Part shown: positions 19,460-31,515 of the stretch, in pieces
Numbering within the stretch: the stretch's first letter is position 1
Layout: every line of letters starts with the position of its first letter
Source of the DNA: Prionace glauca
Taxonomy: Eukaryota; Chordata; Chondrichthyes; Carcharhiniformes; Carcharhinidae
Assembly (NCBI GenBank): GCA_037974335.1
Contig: CM075760.1
Span: 30,960,902 to 31,024,901, forward strand
Direction: 5' to 3'
Length of the DNA stretch: 64,000 nucleotides
Translations under genes and position numbers: made by a program
Notes under the pieces: generated by a model
Seen by the model: only the letters and a program-made list of their open reading frames with translations
Told to the model about the DNA's origin: nothing
Database searches by the model: none

Positions 19460-22060
19460 CGTCCCACCTTCCACACCCCCAACAGAATGGACTCGGAGAT
19501 TTACAATAGATTAATATTAAAATGGACATTTTATCTGTATCGGGATATTTGTTTGGATGAAATGTTCATTGTATTGTCCCCATTATTTCTGATGGTGATG
19601 TTACAGTTCATGATCTCTTTACTTTTAAAATAACTCATTCCATTGTAAATATGGTGATTTTATTACCACACCCCCAACAAGAAAATAAATCTAAAAATGA
19701 TGAACTAACATTTTGTAACATTAGACAATTTTTCAACAATTCCGTGTCTCTGCCACATTACAATAATAAAGCACATTTTATCAGAAGAAATACCATCGAT
19801 TTCTGTAATTAAATATGTAGAATATACAAAGTGATTCTATATACAGTGTGGATGGCTATCACTGTACAATTTGGGTTTGGAGATGAGAAGAAACTCTCAC
19901 ACAATACAATGTTTCTCCTTATATTTTCAAACTGTCCCAATCTCGAAGACAGGCCTTTGAAAATAATGAAACCCTAACCTAATAATTAAATAGTGAGTTG
20001 ATAGAGAAACATTAAATTGATTTTTGACGGAGAAGTTAATGAATCGGAACGGACACTGAGATCATTAAAGTTCTCCTTCAGCATCCAAGTCATTGCAACT
20101 CACTCTATTGGCCACCGGCTGTCTAACATACACTGGTATTGGGAACACAGGATATCAGAGATTTGCGGCACATTGCACAATATCACAAGAATAAATGTTT
20201 TATCTTCCATTGAATCAGGTTATGAACTGATCATTTGTCCACTCATTGGCAGCTATGAGAGGAACTCTTCAATAACAGAAATCAGATTATACTGTACAAT
20301 AGAACACGGTGCTAATCAGGTACAAGACACGCTGCTGTTTCAATAGGATGCAGAACTTTCAGAATATTCCAGGAATCCCCGGTGTTCATGTCAGTTTTAT
20401 GATGTTGTTTTAATATTATTTCATGTCATTGCACCGATTTTACTTCGCTGGGGAACTGGGCCCAACAACATCTCTCTCTCCCATTTCATGAAGTGATTAA
20501 TAAACAGACTTTAATTATTGGAATGAAATTTACTCGGAAACTATACAAATGAAAAAAATCATCCGGTCACTTTATTGTTTGACATAGTATTTACTCAGGT
20601 AATGAACAGGACACTGAATGAAAATATTTGATTAGAATGATTGCGATTTAAATTGTGGGAATGAAACATTTACTGTTTAAATGTCTGAATCCCATTTTGT
20701 CCATTCAGCTTCACGCTAATCTGTCCCATACAGTGTTTGGCAGCAATCCAGGCTGCTGTCAAATGCTCAAAGTTATTGACAGGAAACATCTGGGGCTGTT
20801 TGTGCAATAGATCAAAGATCAGTTTCATCAGAACTGACCGCTTGGCTCCAAGCCAACTTAAAACCCCGCATGTTGTCAGTAAGGTCTATTTATAAACAAA
20901 TCTACCCAGCAACAGTACTGGAGGCACTTGAATTTTTGGAAGTTATAAATCTAGATGATGTTTTCCCATCTCTAAAGAAAGGATTATTTTCCACCTTCTC
21001 TGGCACCCAATTAACAACAATGATGATTTTTCCAACACATCAGGATATTGTGATGGACGGACAGAAATAATCACAGGTAGACTGAAAAATGGCTCAGAGA
21101 GATGATACATGCTGTTATATTTGAGCATGCACATTTATATTTTATCTCCTTTTATCTTTCCATGGGATGTTTGTTTGGAAAGACCAACACTCTTTGCCTG
21201 TCCCAAATTCCCTTAAATTGACTGGTTTTCGAGGACACTTCTGAAGATATTAAAGAGTCAGCTATTTTGCTTTCAGTCTGCAGTTATATCCTTGTGAGAC
21301 AATGTATCGATGGCAGATTTCCTCCATTGGAGAATCAGAGCGGTTCCAATGATCGCAATTACTATCCATTCCAGATTTATCAATAGAATTCAAAATCTAC
21401 CTGCGGGAAGGGCCCGACTTAAATCCCCGTCCTCACATCATTGCCCTGGGCCTCTGGATCACTGGATCAATTAAAATAATTGATGTCACCATCTACACAA
21501 ACAATAAATGTATGACTGTGTTGACACAGGAATGAATGGCATTTGAATGACTGATGGATGAATGACTGTTGGATGCCTGAATATTTTGATTGAGGAATTA
21601 GTGAACGGACTGGTGGATTCATTGATAAATGGTGCTGAATGATGTTGTTCTATATTTCCATATTTGTGTTTGACTACTTCATAAATTGAAACAACTCCTT
21701 TATTCAATGTGTGCCCATCTAATACCTTCAATCCTTCCAGAGTGTCTGGGTGAAATACATTCCGAGTTTCTCGGGAGTTAGCAAGCTGATCCTCTTGAAG
21801 AGTAGGGGGAGATTTTCCTGCAGTTCGGATGGTTCATTTCTCTGCTGATGCTGAATCTTCATATCCAGAACAGAAAGAGAGAGCGTGATTTGGTTGAGGA
21901 GGAATGATTGTACTATATAAAATACTGGCTCTTTCATATACAACAAATTAATCAACACACCCACACCCAAATTATTGAAGGCAACAGGGTGAAAAGTAAA
22001 TAAGGTGGCAACAGAAATATTTGTGAAACTTACTGGAAAACTACAAGTGTCACTTGTAGG
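19460..22060. other. 5' flank of the IgH cluster
   Basis: AT-rich non-coding DNA. Most of 19,775-21,440 has a diverged second copy at 28,660-30,960. I see no gene in it. Confidence 0.8.
20350..20530 (+). repeat. inverted repeat arm, left
   Basis: This 181-bp segment (from GCAGAACTTTCAG to TTGGAATGAAATT) recurs in reverse complement at 22,607-22,791 with few differences. The main one is the length of a GA run. The arms are about 2.1 kb apart. Confidence 0.9.
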
Positions 22061-22061
22061 C

Positions 22062-22505
22062 TTGTACTAGGCTTGTACTCGTTGGAGTTTAGAAGAATGA
22101 GGGGAGATCTCATTGAGACTTATAAGATGATGAATGGGATGGATAGGATAGAGGTGGAGAGACTCTTCCTGCTCAGAAAGGATAATAGGACTAGGGGGCA
22201 CAGCCTCAAGATAAAGGGGAGGGGGAGCGGTTTAGAACGGAGTTGAGGAGGAACTTCTTCACTCAGAGGGTGGTGAATCTCTGGAATTCTCTGCCTGATG
22301 AAGTGGTGGAGGTGGCTTCGCTAAATATTTTTAAGACGCGGGTTGATGGGTTTTTGATAAGAGAGGGAATTAAGAGTTATGGGGAGAGGGCGGGAAGGTG
22401 GAGCTGAGTCACGACAGATCAGCAATGATCTTATTGAATGGCGGGGCAGGCTCGAAGGGCCAGATGGCCTACTCCTGCTCCTATTTCTTATGTTCTTATG
22501 TTCTT
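22062..22505 (+). mobile_element. CR1-like LINE (family A) 3' end
   Basis: 5'-truncated copy. The plus strand reads MRGDLIETYKMMNGMDRIEV, then FFTQRVVNLWNSLP, then the 3' tail GGCCAGATGGCCTACTCCTG and TTCTTATG repeats. One frame break is seen in the G-run around 22,215-22,230. It lies in the loop of the inverted repeat. Confidence 0.92.
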
Positions 22506-22606
22506 ATGTCACATTATTTCCCAAAACAATGTAATACTGAATCGGAATTTAAAGATTCAGTAACTTCACATGAAGTACAGGTTGTTTCATTTATATCATC
22601 ACTTTG

Positions 22607-22791
22607 AATTTCATTCCAATAATTAAAGTCTGTTTATTAATCACTTCATGAAATGCGAGAGAGAGAGAGATGTTGTTGGGCCCAGTTCCCCAGTGAAGTA
22701 AAATCGGTGCAATGACATGAAATAATATTAAAACAACATCATAAAACTGACATGAACACCGGGGATTCCTGGCATATTCTGAAAGTTCTGC
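22607..22791 (-). repeat. inverted repeat arm, right
   Basis: Reverse complement of 20,350-20,530, nearly identical. A GAGAGAGAGAGA run here is a little longer than its partner. Confidence 0.9.
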
Positions 22792-23049
22792 ACGCTATTG
22801 TCAGGGAAGTTGCATACATTTCCTGTGAGATGGGAATAACAGAAATAATAGATACTATTTCGAGACACACAAACAAGCTGCATCAATTCACAGAGTGATC
22901 CCAAATATCATAACAAACTTCTTCACCCTAAACTAATCAACATCTCAATCATGAACTATATCCTAAAAAAATCCTAAACCCTATCCACCCACATCATTTC
23001 TCAATGTCATCACTCTCTTCAATTTCCTACAAATAACATAAAACACCAC

Positions 23050-23168
23050 ACTGACTCGAAACGTTGGCTCTATTCTCTCTCCACACATGCTATCAGACCC
23101 GTTGAGTTTTTCCAGCATTCATTATTTTTGTTTCAGTTTCCAGAATCTGCAGTATTTTGCTTTTATCA
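23050..23168 (+). repeat. shark interspersed repeat (family 4)
   Basis: Holds CGAAACGTTGGCTCTATTCT, GTTGAGTTTTTCCAGCATTC and CAGAATCTGCAGTATTTTGC. The same phrases recur reversed or decayed at 27,120-27,165, 27,455-27,565 and 62,025-62,150. Confidence 0.75.
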
Positions 23169-23269
23169 AACTGATGAACATAATTGATGAACTAATTGTT
23201 TATCTGTATGAATTGATGATAACTGGGGAATTGGAACAACCTCGCTTGAAAATTCCTCTCCAAGACACT

Positions 23270-23460
23270 CACAAACATCACTTGGACCACTCCTTTACTT
23301 ACGCTGCGTCGGAGTCCAGGAACACCCTCCCTAAGAGCACGGTCGGTGTACCTACACTGCAGGTTCTGCAGCAATTGAATAAGGCGGTTCACCACCAGCT
23401 TACTGAATGCAATTAGCAATGGGGAATAAATGGGGGCCGAGGCAACGTCGCTTTCTTATC
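23270..23460 (+). repeat. interspersed repeat, family 3
   Basis: Contains GGAACACCCTCCCTAAGAGC, TACCTACACTGCAGG and CTGCAGCAATTGAATAAGGC, shared with 12,880-13,275 and 32,150-32,345. It does not encode a convincing protein. From 23,460 to 24,280 I see no feature. Confidence 0.65.
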
Positions 23461-24284
23461 ACAGAGTAATTGTAAATATATTCCTCATTATATATGAATG
23501 AGATCTGGTGAATGAAATTATTAAATTGCAAATGGATGGTAATTGGTGAAAATAATTACGATCTTTCTGAACTTTTTTTAATATTCTCCTTATTCGTATC
23601 ATTAATTACTCAGCACTGTCTCAGTTCATGTCTAAGAAGTTGCTATATCAGTAAAACTGTGCGAGATACTGCCTCAGTTTTATTCTCCTTGACAATGTTA
23701 TTTTTAAAACTGTTTCTTTCACGGGATATGGGTCTGATTGGAATTTGGCATTTGACCATCCCCACATGGCACTCGGCACTAACACATTACTATTTTCTTG
23801 AACCAGGCCCCTGTTTATCTTAAAATACAGCCTGGCTCTGTTAATACTCTGCTAGACCAGAGCTCAGTTTACATTGCACACGGCATTCTCTCTGGTTATG
23901 TAATATTTGATACTCACCCTATATATATTTCACTGTGGCAATTTTGTTCCTGCACTAACTATGCCTCTCTTTGAATTAGGTTTGTTTTACTTCACGGTTT
24001 TGTGAGAAGAAGAGATAATATGTTGGGATAAAAAAGATTGTTATCAGGCAAGATCCAGAAACGGGCAGTATTGGATCACCAGTATTTTATTGTGCTGTAA
24101 TTTTCTTTGTTTTTTTGTTCTTCATTGACAGTGAATGCTACACAGGACTTGATATCCACTTTCATTGCAGCCAGCAGAAGTAGATTTCAGATTTCTTTTC
24201 CAGTGTCCTAAACCTCACACGGTTTGTCCTTGCAGAAGGATGCAGAGAATTGTGTTCTCCCAGCCACTTTAATCATTACTGGCA

Positions 24285-24620
24285 TTGACCAGTGCAGTAA
24301 AAACTGAGACCATGTCTAATACAATATAAACGCGGATATGGACAATTGCAGAAATAAGATTGCATCGACTTTGATACAAACAGAGAGAGATCTAAATTAA
24401 TATAAACAGAGACAATGTCTCGTTTAATATAAACAGAAACATAGTGACATACAATATAAGCAGGGACAGCGTCTAATTTAGTACAGACAGATAATATATC
24501 CAATTTACTATGTGCAAAGACAGACAACATAACATTCTACATGCAAGATAGAATGAGTTAGGGTCCAGTGGAAAATAAACGAAGGCATGGCTCATAATAC
24601 GAGCTGACACAGGGTAAATT
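24285..24620 (+). repeat. decayed ~30-bp repeat, TAATATAAACAGAGACA type
   Basis: Repeated variants of AATATAAACAGAGACAATGTCT occur every ~30-50 bases. Similar DNA is at 52,080-53,100 and 59,400-59,640, and inverted at 43,900-46,080. From 24,620 to 25,390 I see nothing else, only faint traces of the same phrase. Confidence 0.6.
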
Positions 24621-25394
24621 TACTGTAATATAAAGATACTGGTTCAATCCCCATGAAATTTGTAAAGACGGCCGACTCTCCCATCAAAATCTTACAGGAC
24701 AGGAGTAACATGGGGTTCGCTGCAGAATGCAAAGTCCCCTCTGTACTGGCAAATTAATAACTCCTAAATCAGGAATAGCATGAGTGAGATGCAAAGAGAA
24801 TCTCCCTCTAAACTATCCAATTCAAACGTTCTTACAACATTATACTGTCTATAAACAGAGTGAAACTCCGTCTATAAATCTGTTCAAACAAAATTAAGGC
24901 AGAAAGAGCATGGACACTCTTCTATGTAAAAACTCTCCTGCACTCTTCCTTCAGAGATCCAAGAGGCAGGCTTAAATTAGTGTTCGGTATAGGAGAAAGA
25001 GCCGTCCACACAGTTCCACAAAACACATCCAGGCTTGGTACAACAGAGATTAGATACGGATTAAATCTTCCCTGACAAAGATATATCAACCATTCATAAA
25101 CCAGGAACAATGAGTTCAGACGCAGAGTAAATATTCCTCTACTCTGTCCAGTCAAATACTCCAAGGACAGGGACAACACCGGCTAAATATAGGGAAAGAT
25201 TCCACATTGAATCCTTATCACCAGGTGGAACCGAGGTTAGGTGCAGAAGAAAATGTTTCAAGCATTTCAAGATCATTGATTTCTCAAGAGATCTTTTAGA
25301 GTAAATCTCAGTCATGGATTCCTATTTCTGGAATTATATTCTTTTAGAAACCTGTACCTGTGGCTGAGAGAATACATTGGGCAAACATTGATTT

Positions 25395-25470
25395 TATCGA
25401 GCCCGGGGCAGGCTCGAGGGGCTAGATGGCCTACTCCTGCTCCCATTTCTTACGTTCTTATGTTCTTTTG
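25395..25470 (+). mobile_element. LINE family A 3' tail fragment
   Basis: Only the last ~75 bp: GGGGCAGGCTCGAGGGGCTA, GATGGCCTACTCCTGCTCCC and a TTCTTATG tail. From 25,470 to 26,250 I see no gene; it is AT-rich. Confidence 0.85.
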
Positions 25471-26249
25471 CTGTGGAGTGAAGACGATGAACCATCGTGG
25501 AGAGTCAAGACGCAGAAACAGACAGGAGAAAGACAGAGAAAGAGATGAAACACAGGAGATGTTCTGTGTTTTCTGTGTCATTACATTTCGGGATCAGAGG
25601 GATTATTTCCTAATTCTGAACATAGATATCATCATGATATTTTTCCTCACATAACTGATGAATAAATCATGTTGAAAAACAATCATTACTGGAATCCGTT
25701 GATTGATTTGCATGATTGTCTCTATTTCTGCGCTGTGTTGGTGGGGAAATATTTGTTGTGTTTTTGTCAGTCAACAATCTAATTTGGAATTGCTATTCTT
25801 GTATTTATTTACATAAATACCTCACTGTTTACAATGAAATGTTCATGACAGAAAAACCAGATAAACCGTCACTTATTGATCAGTTTCAACTCAAAATAGC
25901 GATTTATTTTAAGAATTTTAACAGTTGAATAAAACTGAATAAAATAACATATGAATAGAACTTTTTGAACATTCATAACTCCGGCTGTACTTAACTACAA
26001 TAAAATAAGACATTTCATTTCAGAATTAGTTCTGAAAGTTCTGATGTCACAATTAATAAAGTATCTGTGAACAGGCTGATATTCCACTGAATGTTAATCT
26101 GATTGAGGATTTAATGTGTTTAAACTCGACAAGTTAAATAAAAAAAACAGATCTGATGTCTGAAATATTCTTTCACAAATAGTGATCACACTCACACGAG
26201 GGAAGAATAAAAAATGTGGTTATCACGAAGAGATACAATTATTTTTGCT

Positions 26250-26720
26250 CCCTCACAGGCGACAGGGAAGCGAGTTCGATTCTAACATTGGGTGACCGTG
26301 TGTGGTTTTCACATTCTATCCATATCCATGTGAGTTCCCTCCGAGTGCTCCAGTTTCCTTCCACAGTCCCAGGATATGCAGGTTAGGTGGATTGGCTATG
26401 ATAAATTGCCCCTTAGCGCCCAATGATGTGCAAAGTAGAATCATAGAATCCCTACAGTGCAGTAGGAGACCATTCGGTTCATCAAGTCTGCTATCCGGCA
26501 GAGCATCCTTCCCAGGCCCAATGTAAATTGTCTATGTTAAATTTCCTGTTAGTGTCCAATAATGTGTAGGTTCGGGGGATTAGCCTGTGAATATGTATGG
26601 TTGCCGGGATCGGATGAAAGCTTGCCTAGGTAGGATGCCCTGCTGGAGAGCCCGCTGCAGAGTTATTGGACCGAATGACCATGTTGAACTGTAGGGATTC
26701 TATGATTTTATGCTTCTATG
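26250..26720 (+). mobile_element. SINE family 1 with a second SINE piece inserted
   Basis: Begins near GCGAGTTCGATTCTAACA (B-box-like) and ends GAACTGTAGGGATTCTATGA. At about 26,439-26,540 the body is interrupted by an antisense SINE piece starting AATCATAGAATCCCTACAGT, and then resumes. From 26,720 to 27,450 there is only non-coding DNA with a small family 4 trace. Confidence 0.75.
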
Positions 26721-27454
26721 ATCAAGCAGAGCAGTGATTATATTCACATTAATCTCAGCGATTCCAAAGTATTACAAATTATGGGGGAATTTGAATGTAT
26801 AGAACATTTTACCCGACCTCATGTCGCCCCAAAGTTATTAAAACTCACTGAGGTACCTTTGCTGAATTTACTCGCTGTTCTCATGTTGTAACTAACCAGG
26901 TAAGTTACGTACCACAAACTCCCACAAACCCGGTTGTGATAAATGGCCAACAAATTTGCGATTTTATTTGACAAATGAGGTTTTGGGTCGGATATTGGAC
27001 AGAACAGACTTGCTGTTCATAATTATATCAAGAGATTCTACATCCTGGCATTGATGTTAAATACGAATCTGGTTCTCTTTCTCTGATGATATCCATTGAG
27101 ATGCTGAGGAGCGCTGTTGCTGTTTTAGTTTTAGATTTCCGGAATCTGCAGCAATTTGCACTGGTTTTATTGAATCTCTGGATGCGAGCGTCACTGACAA
27201 AGCTAACATTAATTGGTGATTGTGAACCATCTTGCTGAAACCTGCCCTCTGTATGGGTGACTTTCCACTGCAGGTTTAATACAACTGGGTGGATTTCTCG
27301 GATATTTCAGTGGTGGTGAAGGGTTATTTTCATCACATGGAACTGGAGTCTGTGTAGGACAGACAGGGGAAAGATAGGAATACTCGGTTTATAGTTATTT
27401 GCAAAGAGATGTTGTTTGAAGTATAAAAACAAATCTGTAGATTCTGGAATTCAA

Positions 27455-27565
27455 ACCCAAAGAGAAAATGCTGGAAAATCTCAGCAGGCCTGGCAATATT
27501 TGTAAGAAGAGGGAACAGCTGACGTTTCGAGTCCAGATGTCCTGAGACTGTCCAGCATTTTCTCT
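27455..27565 (-). repeat. shark interspersed repeat (family 4), inverted
   Basis: AGAGAAAATGCTGGAAAATC and CTGACGTTTCGAGTCCAGAT are the reverse-complement versions of the 23,050 copy's phrases. Confidence 0.65.
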
Positions 27566-27704
27566 TTATGTTGTTTTAAGCGTCTTTGGGTGGAATAAAT
27601 TGATTCTGAATCTCTGGGGCGGAGGAATTGTGGGTTGATCCAAGACTATCATACTGAAGGAGAGACTATAAACACTATCAGGGACTGGTCGGACCCAGAC
27701 TATC

Positions 27705-27815
27705 CAGTTGCTGCCCATATTGAACACTTTGTCTTTACAGCTCAGTCTCAGGGAGCCTCAGGGATGCCCGGTTTCTGCCTCTGGCTGAGTCAACACAACC
27801 TCCGATTCGACACTT
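27705..27815 (-). pseudogene. VH pseudogene relic (framework 1)
   Basis: The minus strand reads [14 protein letters not shown], then a TGA stop where the intact gene has Gly, then GSLRLSCKDKVFN. This is framework 1 of a VH closely related to the one at 18,809-19,113 and in the same orientation. Homology fades beyond the first Cys; no CDR2, framework 3 or RSS is visible. On its 5' side a mobile element separates it from its leader-intron remnant. It is a host gene relic and cannot encode a V domain. Confidence 0.88.
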
Positions 27816-27817
27816 TA

Positions 27818-28130
27818 AAAAAAAACTATGAAAAGAAAACACACCTCACCCCGGACACAGTCTCTCACCTTTTTCCATCGGGAACTAGGTAAAAAACAAA
27901 GTCTGAAAACAATACAAACCGACTCAGAAACAATTTCTTTACAGCTGCAATCAGATTTTTGAATGGATCTACCTCGCATTAAATTGATATTTTTCTAGAC
28001 CCGAGCTATGACTGCAACATAATATTCTTCACTCTCTCCCTTCCTTCTCTATGCACGGTATGCTCTGTCTGTATAGTGCGCAAGACTGTGTACTAATGTG
28101 TGTGATAATAATAAATCAAATAAAATATAT
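27818..28130 (+). mobile_element. retroposon 3' fragment inside the VH relic
   Basis: About 310 bp with the phrase CAATTTCTTTACAGCTGCAA and an A-rich end, AATAATAAATCAAATAAAA. It splits DNA that is continuous in the intact locus (the VH exon start and leader intron). It looks like a LINE or SINE 3' end on the plus strand; I cannot name the family. Confidence 0.65.
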
Positions 28131-28215
28131 CAAAAAACACCGAGGATTATTCCCAGTGAATTGATTGCTGACACTGGAATATTCAAGAGACAGACTAACA
28201 CTGAGGCAGAAAGAG
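28131..28215 (-). pseudogene. leader-intron remnant of the VH relic
   Basis: Aligns to 19,120-19,220 of the intact gene: ATTGATTGCTGACACTGGAA beside ATGATTGCTGAGTCTGGAAC, and AGACTAACACTGAGGCAG beside AGACTAACACTGAGACAG. No leader exon with ATG is recognisable. Confidence 0.8.
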
Positions 28216-28384
28216 TGAGATCCATTGGAACGTCTCTGCCACTCCAAAAGGTGCAATTATATTTGAGACTCTGATATAGAGAAAAAAACAATTTGATTGT
28301 AATTCAAGTCCCTTAATTCTGCACCCCTTCACAAGAGAATAGACATAAAGAAGATGACATGACTTTATCAGGGTAAAAATGCCA

Positions 28385-28665
28385 GTGTCCGTGGGAGTTT
28401 GCGCGTTCTTCCCGTGGTTGCGTGGGTTTCTTCCGGGTGCTTCGGTTTCCTCCCACATCCCAAAAATGTGCTTTTAGGCTGATTGATTGGGTAACAAATT
28501 GTCCCTATATTGGACCTCCCTGATCCTCGCACATTAGGCATAGACTAAAATCATGAATAGGTCACTGACAATGGGACGGCGGCGCGGGCTCGTTGGGCCG
28601 AAGGGCCTGTTTCCCGTGCTGTGTTGTTCTTTGTTCTTGTTCTTTGTTCTTTGATTTGCACATTG
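28385..28665 (+). mobile_element. SINE family 2, 5'-truncated
   Basis: Holds TTGCGTGGGTTTCTTCCGGG, GGGCCGAAGGGCCTGTTTCC and a TTGTTCTTTG tail. The same family is antisense at 32,945-33,290 and 34,116-34,520. Confidence 0.85.
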
Positions 28666-30965
28666 CAGCAAAAATATAATCCATTTGTAGAATTATTATC
28701 GATTTATGTAACTAATTGCTGAAATAATTTTATTTCAGGTGTGGGTAGCTGTCACTGTAATTTGGGACTGAATACAAGAAGGAGGGAAGAAATGGCCCAA
28801 TGTTATCGCTCGGCAATTAATGCACAAACTTAACTAATGTTCTCAGGACCCCACAGATGGTGGGATTTAAATTCCGTAAAAAAAAGTGTCTGGAAATAAG
28901 AATTCACTTACGGTCAAGATATCATTGTCGATTGTGTAAAAACCTATCTGCTTCACTAATGTATTTTAGAGAAGGGAATCTGCCGTCCTTACCTGGTCTG
29001 GCCTATGTGTGATCCAAGAGCCACAGCAATGTGATTGTCTCTCACTGCCTTCGGACAAGAAGTAGGCAATAAATTCTGAACAGTCAAAGGTGCCCATGTC
29101 CACAGAATCATTACAGAGCAGAGGAAGGCCTTTTGGCCTATCAAGCCCAAACCCACAACATTCCCACCTAAGTCTATCCCCATCACCCCACTTATATTCC
29201 CTGCAAATTCTCCTGACATGATTGGACAATTCATCATCGTGGATCAACCTATGCGGCATATCCTTGAACAATGTGAGTAAATGAGCAGGCAATTGGAGAA
29301 TATGCAGACTCCACACAGACAGACCCAAACTGGGAGTTGAACCCGGGTCCCTGGCGCTTTGAGGCAGAAACCCTAACATATATGCCACCGTGCCATCCAC
29401 AAATTAATTCAAAAAGGACAATCCTCATGTGATGCAATATTATACGTTAGATTTCCCCAACGGCTCCTTTTTCCTGTGAAAATTAACACTGAAAGAAAAC
29501 TGGTGGACTTATAATTAATTGAGCTGACAGGGAAACATGACATCGACATCAACCTTTGACAGAGAATTTATAGAATCCGAATGGACACGGTGATCAGGAA
29601 AGTTCTTTGTCAACATCCAAATCATTGCTGCTCATTTTATTGGCCACCGGCTGTAGAACATTCACTGGTAGTGGGAACTCAGGATATTAGGACTTTGTGG
29701 CATATTGCACAATATCACAAAAATAAATGTTTTGTCTTCCACTAAACCAGGCCGATTCTTCGCTCATTGGCAGCTATGAGAGCGACTGTTAAATAATCGA
29801 AATCAGATTATGCTGGACAACAGAACATGGTGCTGATCAGGGATAAGAGAGGTTGTCTTTTTAAAGAGGTGCAGAACGCTTAGAATATTCCAGGTATCTG
29901 CGCTTTTCAAGACAATTGTATGATTTTAATTTACTTTTAATTATTTTCATTTTGGGGCCATTGCACTGATCTCATTGGACTGAGGAGGTGGGGAGGTCAA
30001 AATCTCTTTCTTGCAGGTCATGAAGTTACTCACAAAGTGGCTTTAATTGTTGGAAGGACATTTATTTGGAAGTTATACAAATAAAATAGCATCTGGCCAA
30101 TTTACTTGTTCCCCATACTATTTAATCACAGTGCAGCCCTTTAAAATATTTGCTTGGAAGGAATACCATTTAAAAACCTTTCTTTATTATGGGAATCAAG
30201 CATTTATTGTATAACTGGATAAATCCCATTTAATCCTTACATATTCGTGCTAATCTGTCCCACGCAGTATTTGGCAGCAGTCCAACCTGCTGCCAACTGC
30301 CCGAAGATATTTACAGGAAGCATCTGACGGTGTTTGTTCAGTAAGTCAAAGATCTGTTTCCTCAGTACTGAACAGTTGGCTGCAAGCCAACTTCAAACTC
30401 TTAGCATTGTCAATAGAGCCTATTTATAAACAAATCTGCCCAGCAACAACTGGAGGCAATCTTAATTATTATTTTTTAAAGCTGTAAACCTACATAAATG
30501 CTTCCCATTTCATTGGAAAAAAAAGCTACCCAGATTCTCTGGCACCTTTTTAGTAACAATGATGATCTCTCCAACCCAACAATACACTGTGATGGATGGA
30601 TAGAAATAAATACAGGCAGATTGTGAGAGTTGATTCAGAGAGGTGATATGTCTTATACTGCATAAATATGTAGGCTGGTGTTTTATTTCACTTTATTCTT
30701 CCACGGGACGTGGGGGTCCCTGGAAAGAACAACATTTATTTCCGGTATTTAATTCCTTTTCAGCTGAGTGGTGTGGTATTGCCCAGTTATATATATGGCG
30801 GTCCATCTTGAGACACACCTTGCTGAGGCCAAGTAGGGATGGCAGATGTGCTTCATAGGGGAATCAGAGGGTTATCTCGTCGCTATCAGTATGAATCAAG
30901 ATTTATTGATTGAATTCAAATTCCACCAGCTGCCATGGTCGGATTTAATCTCAATTTAATTTAAT
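28665..30965 (-). repeat. diverged copy of the IgH 5' flank
   Basis: Collinear with 19,775-21,440. Shared phrases include TATTGGCCACCGGCTGT, GCACAATATCACA, CTCATTGGCAGCTATGAGAG and CCAGCAACA-CTGGAGGCA. A SINE (29,090-29,400) interrupts it. With the VH relic this marks an old duplication of the Ig cluster's upstream part. No gene is seen. Confidence 0.85.
29090..29400 (-). mobile_element. SINE family 1, antisense
   Basis: On the minus strand it starts with ATGGCACGGTGGCATATATG and a B-box-like GGGTTCAACTCCC, and ends in the AAAGGCCTTCCTCTGCTCTG region. Decayed but complete in outline. A second repeat piece at 28,985-29,085 resembles the one at 6,010-6,120. Confidence 0.8.
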
Positions 30966-30971
30966 TAAATT

Positions 30972-31515
30972 TAATTCCAGAGATTCACCACCCTTTGAGT
31001 GAAGAAGTTCTTCCTCAACTCCATTCTAAACTGCCGCCCCCCTCCTTATCTTGAGGCTGTGCCCTCTAGTCCTTCTGTCCTTTCTGAGCGGGAAGAATCT
31101 CTCTACCTCTACCTTATCCATCCCCTTCATTATCTTATGCGTCTCTATAAGATCCCCCCTCATCCTTCTAAATTCCAACGAGTACAGACCCAGTCTATTC
31201 AGCCTCTCTTCAAAGTTCAACCCCCTCATCTCCGGTATGAGCCTAGTGAACCTCCTCTGCATTCCCTCCAAGGCCAAAATATCCTTCCACAAGTGCAGCG
31301 ACCAAAACTGCACACAGTACTCCAGCTGTGGCCTCACCAGTACCCTGTACAGTTGCAACAAGACCTCCCTACTTTTATATTCAATCCCCATCACTATAAA
31401 GGCCAGCATCCCATTCGCCTTCCTGATCATCTGCTGCACCTGCAGACTGGGTTTTTGCGACTCATGCACAAGGACCCCCAGGTCCCTCTGCACCGTAGCA
31501 TGCTGCAGCTTTCCC
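30972..31515 (-). mobile_element. LINE family A fragment, antisense
   Basis: On the minus strand: QRDLGVLVHESQKPSLQVQQ, LVRPQLEYCVQFWS and RMRGDLIETHKIMKGMDKVE, the end of a CR1-type reverse-transcriptase ORF. Both the upstream ORF and the 3' tail are missing. Confidence 0.92.

Noticed and set aside
26100-27600. D or JH segments belonging to the VH relic
   Set aside because: I found no heptamer-nonamer pair with 12 or 23 spacing on the proper side of the relic.
27635-27892. Plus-strand frame of 85 codons as a small gene
   Set aside because: It is the opposite strand of the VH relic running into a mobile element.
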